From Candidatus Gastranaerophilales bacterium (GTDB lineage: Bacteria > Cyanobacteriota > Vampirovibrionia > Gastranaerophilales > Gastranaerophilaceae): a stretch of 64,000 nt of DNA. Made by a program: the position numbers and the translations under genes. The DNA lies in NCBI GenBank assembly GCA_905234865.1, contig CAJOJE010000003.1, positions 95,294 to 159,293 of the forward strand. Direction: 5' to 3'. Positions within the stretch are counted from its first letter, which is position 1, and each line of letters starts with the position of its first letter. Shown piece after piece: positions 17,472 to 26,528 of this stretch. Under the pieces are notes generated by a model. That model had not been told where the DNA came from, did no database searches, and saw only the letters and a program-made list of their open reading frames with translations.

Positions 17472-18218
17472 TTATAGTTTAGTTAAAATTAAAGGTTCGC
17501 TTTCTCCTGCCATAACGGTATGTTCAAAATGAGCGGAAGGCAATTTATCTTTTGTGATTACCGTCCATTCATCCCCCAAAACCATTACATCATCAACCCC
17601 TAAATTTAACATAGGTTCAATTGCAATGACGTTTCCCGCTTTTATTTTTGTCTTACTTCCGACACGATAATTATACAAGAAAGGTTCTTCATGCATGTTA
17701 TGACCAACGCCATGACCGCCATATTGACGAACTATCCCAAATTTTCCTTCGTTTGCAACATCTTCTATTGCGCCTGAAACATCATCCAAAACGTTTCCTT
17801 CTATCATTTTTGAAATACCTGCGTATAAAGCTCTTTCGGTATATTCTAAAAGTTTTTGAACTTTAGAATCAATTTCCCCCACAGGGTAGGTCCAAGCTCC
17901 ATCGCCTACAAGCCCCCTGTAAGTTGCGCCGACATCAATGGAAATAACATCTCCCTCTTTTAAAATTCTTTTTTCGGACGGAATTCCATGGACGACTTCT
18001 TCGTTAATTGAAGCACAAATTGAAGCGGGAAACCCATGATAACCCAAAAATGTCGGGGTTGCTTTATTGTCCTTAATTATTTCGTAAGCAATTTTATCAA
18101 GGTCCAGTGTCGACATCCCCGGTTTTATAACATTTTTCATTTCAGCATGAACCTTTGCAACAATAGAACCTGCTATTTTCATTAATTTAATTTCTTCTCT
18201 TGATTTTTTAGCTACCAT
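17472..18218 (-). CDS. map: Type I methionine aminopeptidase
   Basis: 248 aa, removes N-terminal Met from nascent proteins. The metal ligands fall in DVGATYRGLVGDGAWTY (Asp pair), GGHGVGHNMHEEP (His), AIEPM (Glu) and a Glu near residue 218. Last gene of the secY cluster, after a hairpin. Confidence 0.95.
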   Translation of the reverse strand: MVAKKSREEIKLMKIAGSIVAKVHAEMKNVIKPGMSTLDLDKIAYEIIKDNKATPTFLGYHGFPASICASINEEVVHGIPSEKRILKEGDVISIDVGATYRGLVGDGAWTYPVGEIDSKVQKLLEYTERALYAGISKMIEGNVLDDVSGAIEDVANEGKFGIVRQYGGHGVGHNMHEEPFLYNYRVGSKTKIKAGNVIAIEPMLNLGVDDVMVLGDEWTVITKDKLPSAHFEHTVMAGESEPLILTKL

Positions 18219-18251
18219 ATTATGTCTCTTTTCTAATTTTTAGTATGTCAC

Positions 18252-18276
18252 TAAAAAAGGCGAGGTATTCGCCTTT
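18252..18276 (-). terminator. Hairpin between adk and map
   Basis: AAAAGGCGA and TCGCCTTTT form a stem with a short loop; on the minus strand a T run follows. It overlaps the adk stop codon. It probably reduces rather than abolishes transcription into map, which has no clear promoter of its own. Confidence 0.6.
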
Positions 18277-18935
18277 TAAACTCTTATTTTAATCGTTTGA
18301 ATTAATTCATCCCAAACGTCCTCAATTGCTTGATTCGCATTAACCGTTTTCAAATTTCCTCGACTCGTATAAAATCCAATTAACGGGCGAGTTTCTTTAT
18401 CATAAGTTTCAAACCTTAAAAGCGCCGTTTCTTTTGTATCGTCTTTTCTTTGAATTAATTCGACATTACAATCATCACATAAATTTTGATTTTTCGGAGG
18501 ATTAGTTTTTAAGTTGTAAATTTTACCGCATTTAGGGCATGAACGTCTGTTTACAAGCCTTTCAACCAAAACTTCAACAGGAATGTCAAAATAAATGGCA
18601 TCCAATTCAACTTTAAAATCAAGATTGTTAATAATTTTATTCAAAGAATGAGCTTGTTCTAAACTTCTCGGAAAACCGTCCAATACAAAACCGTTTTTAC
18701 AATCACTGCTTTTAAGACGATTTTCAATAACGCTTGTCACGACTTCAATAGGAACCAATTGCCCCTTATCAATGAATTTTTTTGCAATAATTCCGATTTC
18801 TGTTTCTTCTTTGATATTTTTTCTAAGCAAAGAACCGGTATCAATATGCGGCAATTTTAATTCCTTTGCCAGAAGTTCCGTCTGAGTACCTTTTCCGCAA
18901 CCCGGAGGTCCTAAGAAAATAAATGCTTTTGTCAT
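18276..18935 (-). CDS. adk: Adenylate kinase with zinc-binding lid
   Basis: 219 aa; balances ATP+AMP and 2 ADP. The P-loop is LGPPGCGKG (residues 8-16). The lid carries four cysteines, CPKC about residues 136-139 and CDDC about 20 residues later, the zinc-containing long form seen in many non-enteric bacteria. AGGACG precedes the ATG. It follows secY by 10 bases, the usual spc-operon order. Confidence 0.96.
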   Translation of the reverse strand: MTKAFIFLGPPGCGKGTQTELLAKELKLPHIDTGSLLRKNIKEETEIGIIAKKFIDKGQLVPIEVVTSVIENRLKSSDCKNGFVLDGFPRSLEQAHSLNKIINNLDFKVELDAIYFDIPVEVLVERLVNRRSCPKCGKIYNLKTNPPKNQNLCDDCNVELIQRKDDTKETALLRFETYDKETRPLIGFYTSRGNLKTVNANQAIEDVWDELIQTIKIRV

Positions 18936-18945
18936 TGTAAACGTC

Positions 18946-20283
18946 CTATTTTAAGAATGTCTCGTAATTTTTTGCTAAAAGATGTGTTTTAATTCTGTTT
19001 ATAAAGTCAAGTGCAACACCAACCATAATAATTAATGAAGTTGCGCCCAAACCTTGCATGGTAGTAATTCCCGATACACCCGAAGCAACGGTCGGAACCA
19101 TAGCGATAATACCCAATGCAATAGCACCTATAAACATTAATCTTGATAAAATTTCATCAAGTTTATCCGCCGTAGGTTTCCCCGGTTTAACACCGGGAAT
19201 TGCAGACCCGTATTTTTTAAGATTGTCCGCTATTTCTTTCGGCTGCATGTTAGGCATAATTGAAGCATAAAAGAAAGTAAGGGCAAATATCAAAAAGAAA
19301 TAAATAATATAATAGCTTATACTTGCAGGGCTCAAAAGAGAATTAATGTGTTCCAGCGTACTTTTTACCGCATAATTATCAATTTTCATCTGAGTTAATA
19401 ATTGTAAAATGGTAGACGGGAACAATAAAATAGCTATTGCGAAAATAATCGGCATAACTCCGCCCGGATTTAATTTAAAAGGAATATTAGAGCTTTGTCC
19501 GCCGTATACTTTATTGCCGACCTGCCTTCTTGCCGATACAATCGGGACTTTTCTGACAGCGTCATGGAGAATAATAATAAATATTGTTGCCGCAATAAAA
19601 ATTGCAAGCAAAATCACTAAGCCCAACTGGAGCCTCGGGTCCTGGGAAACAAGCGTCGCAGTTCTTTCCGTATACAGAGGAATACCTGCTATAATACCGA
19701 CAAAGATTATGAGCGACGCACCGTTTCCAATACCTTTTTCGGTTATGAGCTCACCGAGCCACATAACAAAAACCGAACCTGCGGTTAGTGCCACCATTGA
19801 ACCAATGTAAAACAACATCGGATTCAAGGAAGAAACTACCGTTCCGGGGAGCTTTGACAACAAAAGAACAAATACGAGGGATTGAAAAAGAGCAATACCA
19901 ACCGTAAACAGCCTTGTTATCTGTTGGATTTTTCTTCTTCCCGCTTCACCTTCTTCTTTTTGGAGCCTTTCAAGACCGGGAATTATAACCGCTAAAAGCT
20001 GAATTATAATTGAAGAAGTAATATACGGCCCGATACCGAGAGCAAAAATTGAAACTTTTCCTAAAGCACCGCCTGAAAATAAATCAAGAAACCCTATAAT
20101 ATTATTTCCGGAAGCAAGATGTCTGAACGCTTCATTGTTAATCCCGAATATGGGAAGCTGCGTTCCGAATCTAAAGAGCGCTATCATTAGAAACGTAAAA
20201 ATCAATTTTTGTTTCAAACCGCTTGATTGAATATTGTTCATCAAGGATTGGAACATTTGTTCATTTGTTGCTTGTTGTTGCAT
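18946..20283 (-). CDS. secY: Protein translocase subunit SecY
   Basis: 445 aa, ten hydrophobic segments. Channel of the Sec translocon in the inner membrane. Typical motifs: PIFGIN near TM1, the plug region, RLQKEEGEAGRRKIQQ and the VPIVSARRQVG cytosolic loop. Two bases after rplO. Confidence 0.97.
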   Translation of the reverse strand: MQQQATNEQMFQSLMNNIQSSGLKQKLIFTFLMIALFRFGTQLPIFGINNEAFRHLASGNNIIGFLDLFSGGALGKVSIFALGIGPYITSSIIIQLLAVIIPGLERLQKEEGEAGRRKIQQITRLFTVGIALFQSLVFVLLLSKLPGTVVSSLNPMLFYIGSMVALTAGSVFVMWLGELITEKGIGNGASLIIFVGIIAGIPLYTERTATLVSQDPRLQLGLVILLAIFIAATIFIIILHDAVRKVPIVSARRQVGNKVYGGQSSNIPFKLNPGGVMPIIFAIAILLFPSTILQLLTQMKIDNYAVKSTLEHINSLLSPASISYYIIYFFLIFALTFFYASIMPNMQPKEIADNLKKYGSAIPGVKPGKPTADKLDEILSRLMFIGAIALGIIAMVPTVASGVSGITTMQGLGATSLIIMVGVALDFINRIKTHLLAKNYETFLK

Positions 20284-20285
20284 TA

Positions 20286-20729
20286 TTAAACTATTTCAAC
20301 CTTTCCGCCAGCTTTTTCGATTTTTTCTTTAGCACTTTCCGTAAAGTAGTTAGCTTTAACGGTAACTTTTTTGGTTAATTCGCCGTTTCCCAAAACTCTT
20401 AAAACTTCGGTTGAGGGATGAACGATTTTATTTTCAACCAAAACGGAAAGCGTAATCTCATCAGCGTTTATTCTGTTTAAATCAGAAACGTTAACTGCCG
20501 ATGTATTCAAAGCAAAGACGTTGTTGAAACCTTTTAATTTGGGTAAACGTCTAAATGCAGGCATTTGACCGCCTTCAAAACCTCTTTTTGAGGATCTGCC
20601 CGATCTTTGTCCTTCGCCGTTGTTACCTCTCGATGAAGTCTTACCGCAGCCTGACGAGCGTCCACGTCCGACTCTTACGACTTTTTTAACGGAACCCTGA
20701 TTGGGTTTTAAATCTTCTAATGTTATCAT
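20286..20729 (-). CDS. rplO: Ribosomal protein uL15
   Basis: 147 aa; Gly/Arg-rich N-terminus (RVGRGRSSGCGKTSSRGNNG) and the conserved C-terminal domain. Lies between rpmD and secY as usual. Confidence 0.97.
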   Translation of the reverse strand: MITLEDLKPNQGSVKKVVRVGRGRSSGCGKTSSRGNNGEGQRSGRSSKRGFEGGQMPAFRRLPKLKGFNNVFALNTSAVNVSDLNRINADEITLSVLVENKIVHPSTEVLRVLGNGELTKKVTVKANYFTESAKEKIEKAGGKVEIV

Positions 20730-20746
20730 TTTATACCCTTTTCTAA

Positions 20747-20935
20747 TTATTCAACGATTTCTACCAAATGAGGGATTTTATTAACCATACCCATAATGGT
20801 AGCTGATTTAGCATGTTCTACTACCCTGTTGGTCTTTGTTAAGCCGAGCGCCTTAACGATTTTTTCATGTTTATCGGGAGCGCCGATTGTGCTTCTGACC
20901 AATTTTATTTTGATTTTTTCTTCTTTTTTAGCCAT
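20747..20935 (-). CDS. rpmD: Ribosomal protein uL30
   Basis: 62 aa, KLVRSTIGAPDKHEKIVKAL is typical. The ATG at 20935 has AAGGTG 6 bases upstream; an in-frame GTG at 20944 lies within that Shine-Dalgarno region and is unlikely. Confidence 0.95.
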   Translation of the reverse strand: MAKKEEKIKIKLVRSTIGAPDKHEKIVKALGLTKTNRVVEHAKSATIMGMVNKIPHLVEIVE

Positions 20936-20945
20936 TTTTATCACC

Positions 20946-21581
20946 TTATCCTAATACTTGTTTCAATGAAATGCCTCTTTCTTTAGCGACATCTTTAAAA
21001 GTTCTTAATTCTTTAAGAGCTTTTAAAGTAGCATTTGCCGCATTAAGAGGAGATTTTGAACCTAATGATTTGCCCAAAATGTTTTCGATACCGCAAAGTT
21101 CAAGTACCGCACGAACCGCACCGCCCGCAATAACACCGGTACCTTGAGATGCGGGTCTTAATTTAACATAACCTGCACCTGATTTACCTGTGATTTGGTG
21201 AGGAATTGTGGTTTTGTAAATAGGAACGGTGATTAAATTTTTTCTGCCGTCGGCAATTGCTTTTTGAATAGCAACGATAACTTCGGCAGCTTTTGCAACG
21301 CCCATACCGACTTGACCTTTTTTGTTACCGACAATAACAATTGCTCTAAAGCTCAATTTCTTACCGCCTTTAACAACTTTGGTAACACGACGGATTTGAA
21401 CGACTTGTTCTTTCCATTCCGACTCAACGGGTTCAACCGTTTCGATTTTTCTTCTTCTTGACTGTTTTCTTTGAGGTTTTAAAGTTGTGACTTCAGCTTC
21501 TTCAACGGCATTTTCCGCATCATTTGCTTCAACAACTTCTTCCGTATTTTCAACAGTAGTTTCTTTAATTTCTTCGCTCAC
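20946..21581 (-). CDS. rpsE: Ribosomal protein uS5 with acidic N-terminal extension
   Basis: 211 aa; the S5 double-stranded-RNA-binding domain starts near residue 55 ([20 protein letters not shown]) and the C-terminal domain is complete. The first ~45 residues are Glu/Ala/Val-rich, then a basic patch (QRKQSRRRK); most bacterial S5 proteins lack these (about 165 aa). GTG start with AAAGGT upstream. rplR, rplF, rpsH and others, normally upstream, are replaced by a malic enzyme gene. Confidence 0.96.
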   Translation of the reverse strand: MSEEIKETTVENTEEVVEANDAENAVEEAEVTTLKPQRKQSRRRKIETVEPVESEWKEQVVQIRRVTKVVKGGKKLSFRAIVIVGNKKGQVGMGVAKAAEVIVAIQKAIADGRKNLITVPIYKTTIPHQITGKSGAGYVKLRPASQGTGVIAGGAVRAVLELCGIENILGKSLGSKSPLNAANATLKALKELRTFKDVAKERGISLKQVLG

Positions 21582-21588
21582 GTTAAAT

Positions 21589-21723
21589 TTACCTTTCGAT
21601 TTTGTTTTGACTATTTATTTTAGTGACAACATAAAGAACACCCCCATACAGAACTTCGGGTTTTAAGCTGTCCTGCGTTTTAAGGATTTTATTTTCGGTG
21701 TTCGGTTGTAAAATTTCTGACAT
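21589..21723 (-). CDS. Possible small protein between malic enzyme and rpsE (44 aa)
   Basis: An ATG at 21723, 35 bases inside the malic enzyme 3' end in another frame, opens 44 codons. Its TAA falls in the Shine-Dalgarno of rpsE (AAAGGTAAA), 7 bases before the rpsE GTG. Codon choice resembles neighbouring genes and the peptide contains [14 protein letters not shown], which could be a beta hairpin. No Shine-Dalgarno of its own and no recognised family. Its position could couple rpsE translation to upstream reading. Could be chance. Confidence 0.3.
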   Translation of the reverse strand: MSEILQPNTENKILKTQDSLKPEVLYGGVLYVVTKINSQNKIER

Positions 21724-23164
21724 GATTAATAATACTTGCTGAAATATTTTTTGCAACCCTGTAATCAATTGCATCGGGTATAATATAATCTTCGTCCAAT
21801 TCGTCGTCATACACCATACCTGCCAAAGTTTTTGCGGTCATAATTTTTATTTCATCGGTAATTTTATTTGCACCCGAGTCAATTATTCCTTTGAATAACC
21901 CGGGGAAAACAAGAGAATTATTGAGCTGATTTGGAAAATCCGAACGCCCCGATGCATAAACCCTGACGCCCGCCCTTTTTGCAAGATTCGGCATAATTTC
22001 GGGCGTCGGATTTGCAAGAGCAAAAACAATCGAATCTTCTGCCATATCCTTTACCATATCTTCTCTTAAAATATTTCCTGCGCTAAGTCCTATAAAAACA
22101 TCCGCCCCTTGGAGCGCTTCTTTTAGTCCGCCTTTTATATTATCAAGATTGGTTATTTTTGATATATCGTCAAGCGATTTATCGTTTTCCTTGCGCCCTT
22201 TATAAACAATTCCGTACACATCGGTCATTATAATATTTTTTGCACCCGCCTTGAGTAAAAGCCTGCAAGTTGCCTGCCCTGCCGCTCCTGCGCCCGATAT
22301 TGCTATTTTTACGTTTTCTATTCTCTTTTTAACAAGACGAAGTGCATTATAAAGCCCCGCAAGAACAACAATTGCGGCACCATGCTGATCGTCATGGAAA
22401 ACGGGAATTTTCAAATTTTGTATTAAAAACGTTTCAATGTTAAAACATTCAGGCGCTTTTATATCTTCTAAATTTATTCCCGAAAAGGAATCTTCTAAAA
22501 GATAAGCTATTTTTTTAATTTTATTTATATCCTGAGTTGCAAGACATAAAGGAAGCGCATTAACTTCGCCCAATTCTTTGAACAAAACCGCTTTTCCTTC
22601 CATAACGGGAAGCCCCGCCCAAGAGCCTATGTTCCCGAGCCCCAAAACGGCAGAGCCGTCAGAGATTATGGCAACGGGTTTTATTTGTTTGGAAGATTCG
22701 ACGACTCTCGTTTCCAAAACCCCGCCGAAAGCGCTTCTAAGCTCAATCGGCTGCATATTTTCAATTTTTATAAAGTCAGGTAAAACGCACCCTTTTGAAC
22801 AAGTCGGAATAAATTCGTCGTTATCAAAAGGAAGCCCTTTTGTAAGAGTTGTATCAACACCCATAAAGTTAGGCATTATGGCTTCTTCTACCATTTGAAA
22901 TTCTTCTTTGGAACATTTTTTAATCACAAGAGGAATGGCATCCGTTGTTCTTGTTTCTTTTAAAAATACGGCACGTTTGGTTGATTCTTCAAGGTTGTAA
23001 GATAAAACCGCAACTTGATTTGAGCGGTTGGTAAGTTCAAAAACTTTCTCCAAATCATCTTGTATTTTAAGGCAGCTCTCGGCAACACCGGGGGTATAAA
23101 CCAATGATAAAATTTTTTTGTTTTTAACTTGAACTTTTGGAGCAAATTCGATATTTTTCATCAT
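21689..23164 (-). CDS. NAD(P)-dependent malic enzyme with internal insertion
   Basis: 491 aa. Oxidative decarboxylation of malate to pyruvate. Recognised by YTPGVAES (about 23-30), SDGSAVLGLGNIG (about 168-180), PVFHDDQHGAAIVVLAGL and the Rossmann motif SGAGAAGQA. In the small bacterial form the first two elements are only 25-30 residues apart (VAV-SDGTAVLG); here about 110 residues are inserted after VAV at residue 53, including TCSKGC and a K-K-C. Start overlaps the plsY stop (ATGATGA). Confidence 0.88.
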   Translation of the reverse strand: MMKNIEFAPKVQVKNKKILSLVYTPGVAESCLKIQDDLEKVFELTNRSNQVAVLSYNLEESTKRAVFLKETRTTDAIPLVIKKCSKEEFQMVEEAIMPNFMGVDTTLTKGLPFDNDEFIPTCSKGCVLPDFIKIENMQPIELRSAFGGVLETRVVESSKQIKPVAIISDGSAVLGLGNIGSWAGLPVMEGKAVLFKELGEVNALPLCLATQDINKIKKIAYLLEDSFSGINLEDIKAPECFNIETFLIQNLKIPVFHDDQHGAAIVVLAGLYNALRLVKKRIENVKIAISGAGAAGQATCRLLLKAGAKNIIMTDVYGIVYKGRKENDKSLDDISKITNLDNIKGGLKEALQGADVFIGLSAGNILREDMVKDMAEDSIVFALANPTPEIMPNLAKRAGVRVYASGRSDFPNQLNNSLVFPGLFKGIIDSGANKITDEIKIMTAKTLAGMVYDDELDEDYIIPDAIDYRVAKNISASIINHVRNFTTEHRK

Positions 23165-23760
23165 CTTACCTTGTTTTCACATCCTTTAATCAATCTTTTA
23201 ATATTTTCTCTATGAAGATAAATTATGTAAATTGCGGCAATTAAAGCGTAAATCGTATAGCATAACGGGTTTTTGAATAAATACATAAGAACGGGCGCAC
23301 AAATAAGCGCAATAATAGAGCCTAACGATACATATTTTGAAATATATGTAATCACTCCCCATATAAGAGCTAAACTTATTCCGACAAAAAAGTTAAGCCC
23401 CAAAAACGTCCCGACACCGGACGCTACGCTTTTTCCGCCACGAAACCCGAGAAAAACGGGTTTAGCATGTCCTATAATAACAAAAATTGCGGCAATTACG
23501 GCATAAAGACCCATGGTATCATTTTGAATTAGGTATTTTGCAAATATGACGGGAATAAACCCTTTTATTGCATCAAGAATCATAACCGTAAAGAACCATT
23601 TTTTTCCGAGTATTCTTTTTACGTTTGTTGCGCCCGTCGAGCCTGAACCTGTGTTTCTTATGTCTTGTCCCGTTTTACATTTAACGATAATGTAGCCTGT
23701 GGGAATTGAACCCGCCGGATATGCTATGAGAGCGGTTAATAAAATCAGCCCTAAAGACAT
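23161..23760 (-). CDS. plsY: Acyl-phosphate:glycerol-3-phosphate acyltransferase
   Basis: 199 aa integral membrane enzyme that makes lysophosphatidate from acyl-phosphate. Motifs: GSIPTGYI, GSGSTGATNVKR and GHAKPVFLGFRGGKSVASG. Four to five hydrophobic segments. The der stop and plsY start overlap as TAATG. Confidence 0.95.
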   Translation of the reverse strand: MSLGLILLTALIAYPAGSIPTGYIIVKCKTGQDIRNTGSGSTGATNVKRILGKKWFFTVMILDAIKGFIPVIFAKYLIQNDTMGLYAVIAAIFVIIGHAKPVFLGFRGGKSVASGVGTFLGLNFFVGISLALIWGVITYISKYVSLGSIIALICAPVLMYLFKNPLCYTIYALIAAIYIIYLHRENIKRLIKGCENKVR

Positions 23761-25073
23761 TATTTTTCTCCCTTTTCTTTAAAATTCAACCGAACGGGAG
23801 TGCCAAAAAATCCGAAAGCCTCTCTGAGTTTTTTCATTAAATACCTTTTATAAGAATCCTGCAAAAGCTTTCTTGAATTTACAAAAAAAGTAAATGTCGG
23901 AGGACAGGTTTTAGATTGAGTCGCATAATAAATTTTTAAGAATTTTCCCTTAATCGAGCTTGGCGGATTAAGGCTCAGCGCTTCATTCAAAATTTTATTC
24001 AACACACTTGTTTGAACTTGTTTTTTCCTCTCACTCCATACTTCTTTCGAGATTTCAAAAATTTGATTTATTCTCTGTCCCGTTTTTGCGCTTATAAAGA
24101 TTTTTTTGGCATAATTTAAAAAAGGAGCGTCCTTTTCAATTTCCTGCTCAAGTTTATGAGTTTGAACATTTTTAATTAAATCCCACTTATTAAAAACGAG
24201 AATTATACCCGAGCCTGCTTCTTCTATGGTTTGCGCAATTTTTTTGTCCTGATCGGATAAGCCTTCGGTCGAATCTATCACAAGAAGCGTAACATCGGCT
24301 TCCCTTATTGATTTTATTGCTCTATCAACGGCAAAAGCCTCAACACCGTAATCAACTTTAGATTTCTTTCTGATTCCTGCGGTATCAATTAAAATGTAAT
24401 CATCGCCTTTGTATGTAATTTCGGAATTGATAGAATCCCTTGTTGTACCCGACACATCAGAAACAATTGCTCTTTGTTCATTCAAAAGACTGTTCAAAAT
24501 CGAACTTTTTCCCGCATTGGGCTTTCCTGCAATTGCAATTTTAATTGCTCCGAAATCGTCGGGTTCTTCCAATCTTTCAATGTCTTTTGTTATTTCATCC
24601 AGCAAATCGCCGATTGTACCGGACCCATGGAGGGCGGAAATCGGCATAACTTTTTCAAAGCCCAAAGAATAAAATTCCGTATACGAAGTTATTTCATCAT
24701 TAGAGTCAACTTTATTTGCGGCAACAATAACTTCTTTTTTTGATTGTCTTAAAATATCTGCAATATCATTATCGTAAGGATTTAAGCCCGTTTTTGCATC
24801 CGTTACAAAAATTATAAGGTCGGCTTCTTCAACCGCAATTTTAGCTTGAGAAAAAATATTTTTTACAAATTCATCTTCGTCATTTGTAATAATACCGCCC
24901 GTATCAATCAAAACAAATGGTTTATTCTGCCATATCGCATCAAAATAAATCCTATCTCTTGTAACCCCCGGCATATCATCGACGATTGAACGTCTTTCGC
25001 CCGTTATTCTGTTTACAAGAGTGGATTTGCCTACGTTTGGGCGCCCGACTATTGCTATTGTTTTTGTTTTCAT
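23760..25073 (-). CDS. der: Ribosome biogenesis GTPase Der (EngA)
   Basis: 437 aa with tandem G domains: GRPNVGKS (about 9-16) and GKPNAGKS (about 183-190), DTGG/DTAG switch motifs, NKVD and NKWD, and a C-terminal KH-like domain. Acts in 50S assembly. First gene of the der-plsY-malic enzyme-rpsE-map run. TAAAAT lies 6 bases before the ATG and no Shine-Dalgarno is seen, so a leaderless mRNA is likely. Confidence 0.96.
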   Translation of the reverse strand: MKTKTIAIVGRPNVGKSTLVNRITGERRSIVDDMPGVTRDRIYFDAIWQNKPFVLIDTGGIITNDEDEFVKNIFSQAKIAVEEADLIIFVTDAKTGLNPYDNDIADILRQSKKEVIVAANKVDSNDEITSYTEFYSLGFEKVMPISALHGSGTIGDLLDEITKDIERLEEPDDFGAIKIAIAGKPNAGKSSILNSLLNEQRAIVSDVSGTTRDSINSEITYKGDDYILIDTAGIRKKSKVDYGVEAFAVDRAIKSIREADVTLLVIDSTEGLSDQDKKIAQTIEEAGSGIILVFNKWDLIKNVQTHKLEQEIEKDAPFLNYAKKIFISAKTGQRINQIFEISKEVWSERKKQVQTSVLNKILNEALSLNPPSSIKGKFLKIYYATQSKTCPPTFTFFVNSRKLLQDSYKRYLMKKLREAFGFFGTPVRLNFKEKGEK

Positions 25074-25079
25074 AAACGT

Positions 25080-25085
25080 ATTTTA
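25080..25085 (-). promoter_or_regulatory. -10 element of der (leaderless type)
   Basis: TAAAAT on the minus strand ends 6 bases before the der ATG, with A/T-rich sequence between and no Shine-Dalgarno. The -35 is weak. Confidence 0.4.
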
Positions 25086-25130
25086 CAATAAAAAACTTTT
25101 TTTACATATTATGTTAAAAGTTTTATTAAA

Positions 25131-26504
25131 TTACCCCGCAACAAAAGCATAACCTTTTATAAATTCTTTTAAAAAATTTATTTTGGATTTTGAAGCAGAT
25201 TCTATATAAAACCTTAAAAGCGGTTCCGTCCCTGATTTTCTTATTAGAATTTGGGTATAATCGCTGTTCAAATAAAGCTTTATGCCGTCAAGATCGGATT
25301 TTTTTACGATTTCGTCTTTGCCGAACATTTCTTCTTTGCTTATTTTGTAAATTATTTCATTTTTTATATCGTCCGATTCGAGTTTTATATCAACCCTGTC
25401 TTGAAAAAGCTCTACGCCTGCAAACTCTAAAATTTCTTTTTCAAGCTCAACAAGAGATTTTCCCGTTTTTGAAACCGCTTCCATAATTAAAAGGTTTGCA
25501 AAAATGCCGTCTTTTTCGCTGATATGTTCTCCAATCGATAATCCGCCCGAATCTTCACCGCCTAAAATCGTTTTGTTTTCTCTCATTTTTGCTCCAATCC
25601 ATTTAAAGCCGACAGGAGTTTCAATTACGGGAATTTCAAGTTTATTTGCAACGATTTCGACGATTTGACTTACGCCTGCCGTCTTAACGACGGCGCCTTC
25701 TTTTCCTTTTTCTTTTAAATATTTTAAAAGTATTGCCATTATGATATTGGGGGAAACCCAATTGCCGTTTTCATCCAATACCCCGTATCTATCGGCGTCA
25801 CCGTCATTTGCAAACGTTATATGATTTACCTTTGAATGAAGCAAAAATTCCTTTTTCGGCTCGGGTAAAAACCCGCCAAAATCAGGGTCGTGACGGTCAT
25901 TATAAATTTCAAATTCTATATTATGATTTTTTAAAATAGTATCAAAATATCCGATTGAAGCGCTAAAAAGCCCGTCATAAATAATTTTCGGCGGATTATT
26001 TTTTATTATTTCAAAATCAATTAATTCATCAATTCTTCTAAAATAATCGAAAGAAAAATCTTTTTGAACGGCGCTTCCTTCTCTTTTTTCAAGAGTAAAA
26101 GTACCGTTTTGTATGATTTCTTCTATTTCGTTTGTAATTTCTTCGGTTGCAGGCCCGCCGTAACTCGGAATAAATTTAATGCCCAAATATTCCTTAGGGT
26201 TGTGAGAAGCCGTAAACATAAGAGCACCTGCACATTTTTTAGTAATTAGCGCTTGATATGCGACAACAGGGGTGGGCACTACTCTATTCGATAAAATAAC
26301 GTCAAACCCGTATTCCGCAAGAATTTCGGCAGCCTGCCTTGCGTATTTGTCGGCGTCATGTCTTGGGTCGTACCCTATGATTACGTTTCCGCAAAACATA
26401 TATTGTGCTATTGCTTTGACAATTGTTTCAACCGTTTTCGGGGTAAAAGTTTTCCCCATAATTCCTCTAAAACCGTCCGTTCCGAATTTAATTTTTGTAT
26501 TCAT
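25131..26504 (-). CDS. Phosphoglucomutase/phosphomannomutase family enzyme
   Basis: 457 aa alpha-D-phosphohexomutase. Active-site serine loop TASHNPKEYLG, metal loop NDGDADRYG, sugar loop GEDSGGLSIG, phosphate loop RKSGTEPLLRFY. Interconverts hexose 1- and 6-phosphates; whether glucose, mannose or glucosamine is preferred cannot be told. AGG upstream of the ATG. Divergent from pheA with only 24 bases between. Confidence 0.9.
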   Translation of the reverse strand: MNTKIKFGTDGFRGIMGKTFTPKTVETIVKAIAQYMFCGNVIIGYDPRHDADKYARQAAEILAEYGFDVILSNRVVPTPVVAYQALITKKCAGALMFTASHNPKEYLGIKFIPSYGGPATEEITNEIEEIIQNGTFTLEKREGSAVQKDFSFDYFRRIDELIDFEIIKNNPPKIIYDGLFSASIGYFDTILKNHNIEFEIYNDRHDPDFGGFLPEPKKEFLLHSKVNHITFANDGDADRYGVLDENGNWVSPNIIMAILLKYLKEKGKEGAVVKTAGVSQIVEIVANKLEIPVIETPVGFKWIGAKMRENKTILGGEDSGGLSIGEHISEKDGIFANLLIMEAVSKTGKSLVELEKEILEFAGVELFQDRVDIKLESDDIKNEIIYKISKEEMFGKDEIVKKSDLDGIKLYLNSDYTQILIRKSGTEPLLRFYIESASKSKINFLKEFIKGYAFVAG

Positions 26505-26522
26505 TTTTTTACCTGCTAAAAT
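26495..26522 (+). promoter_or_regulatory. Promoter of pheA-hydE (leaderless type)
   Basis: TTGTAT (26495-26500), a 16-base spacer, and the extended -10 TGCTAAAAT with TAAAAT at 26517-26522. The ATG begins 6 bases later, so transcription would start at or next to the initiation codon. Confidence 0.55.
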
Positions 26523-26528
26523 ATTTAT

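Noticed and set aside
21724..21810. Full 73-codon ORF starting at 21810 overlapping the malic enzyme gene
   Set aside because: The first 29 codons are a frame shadow of the malic enzyme; only the part from the ATG at 21723 is considered, at low confidence.
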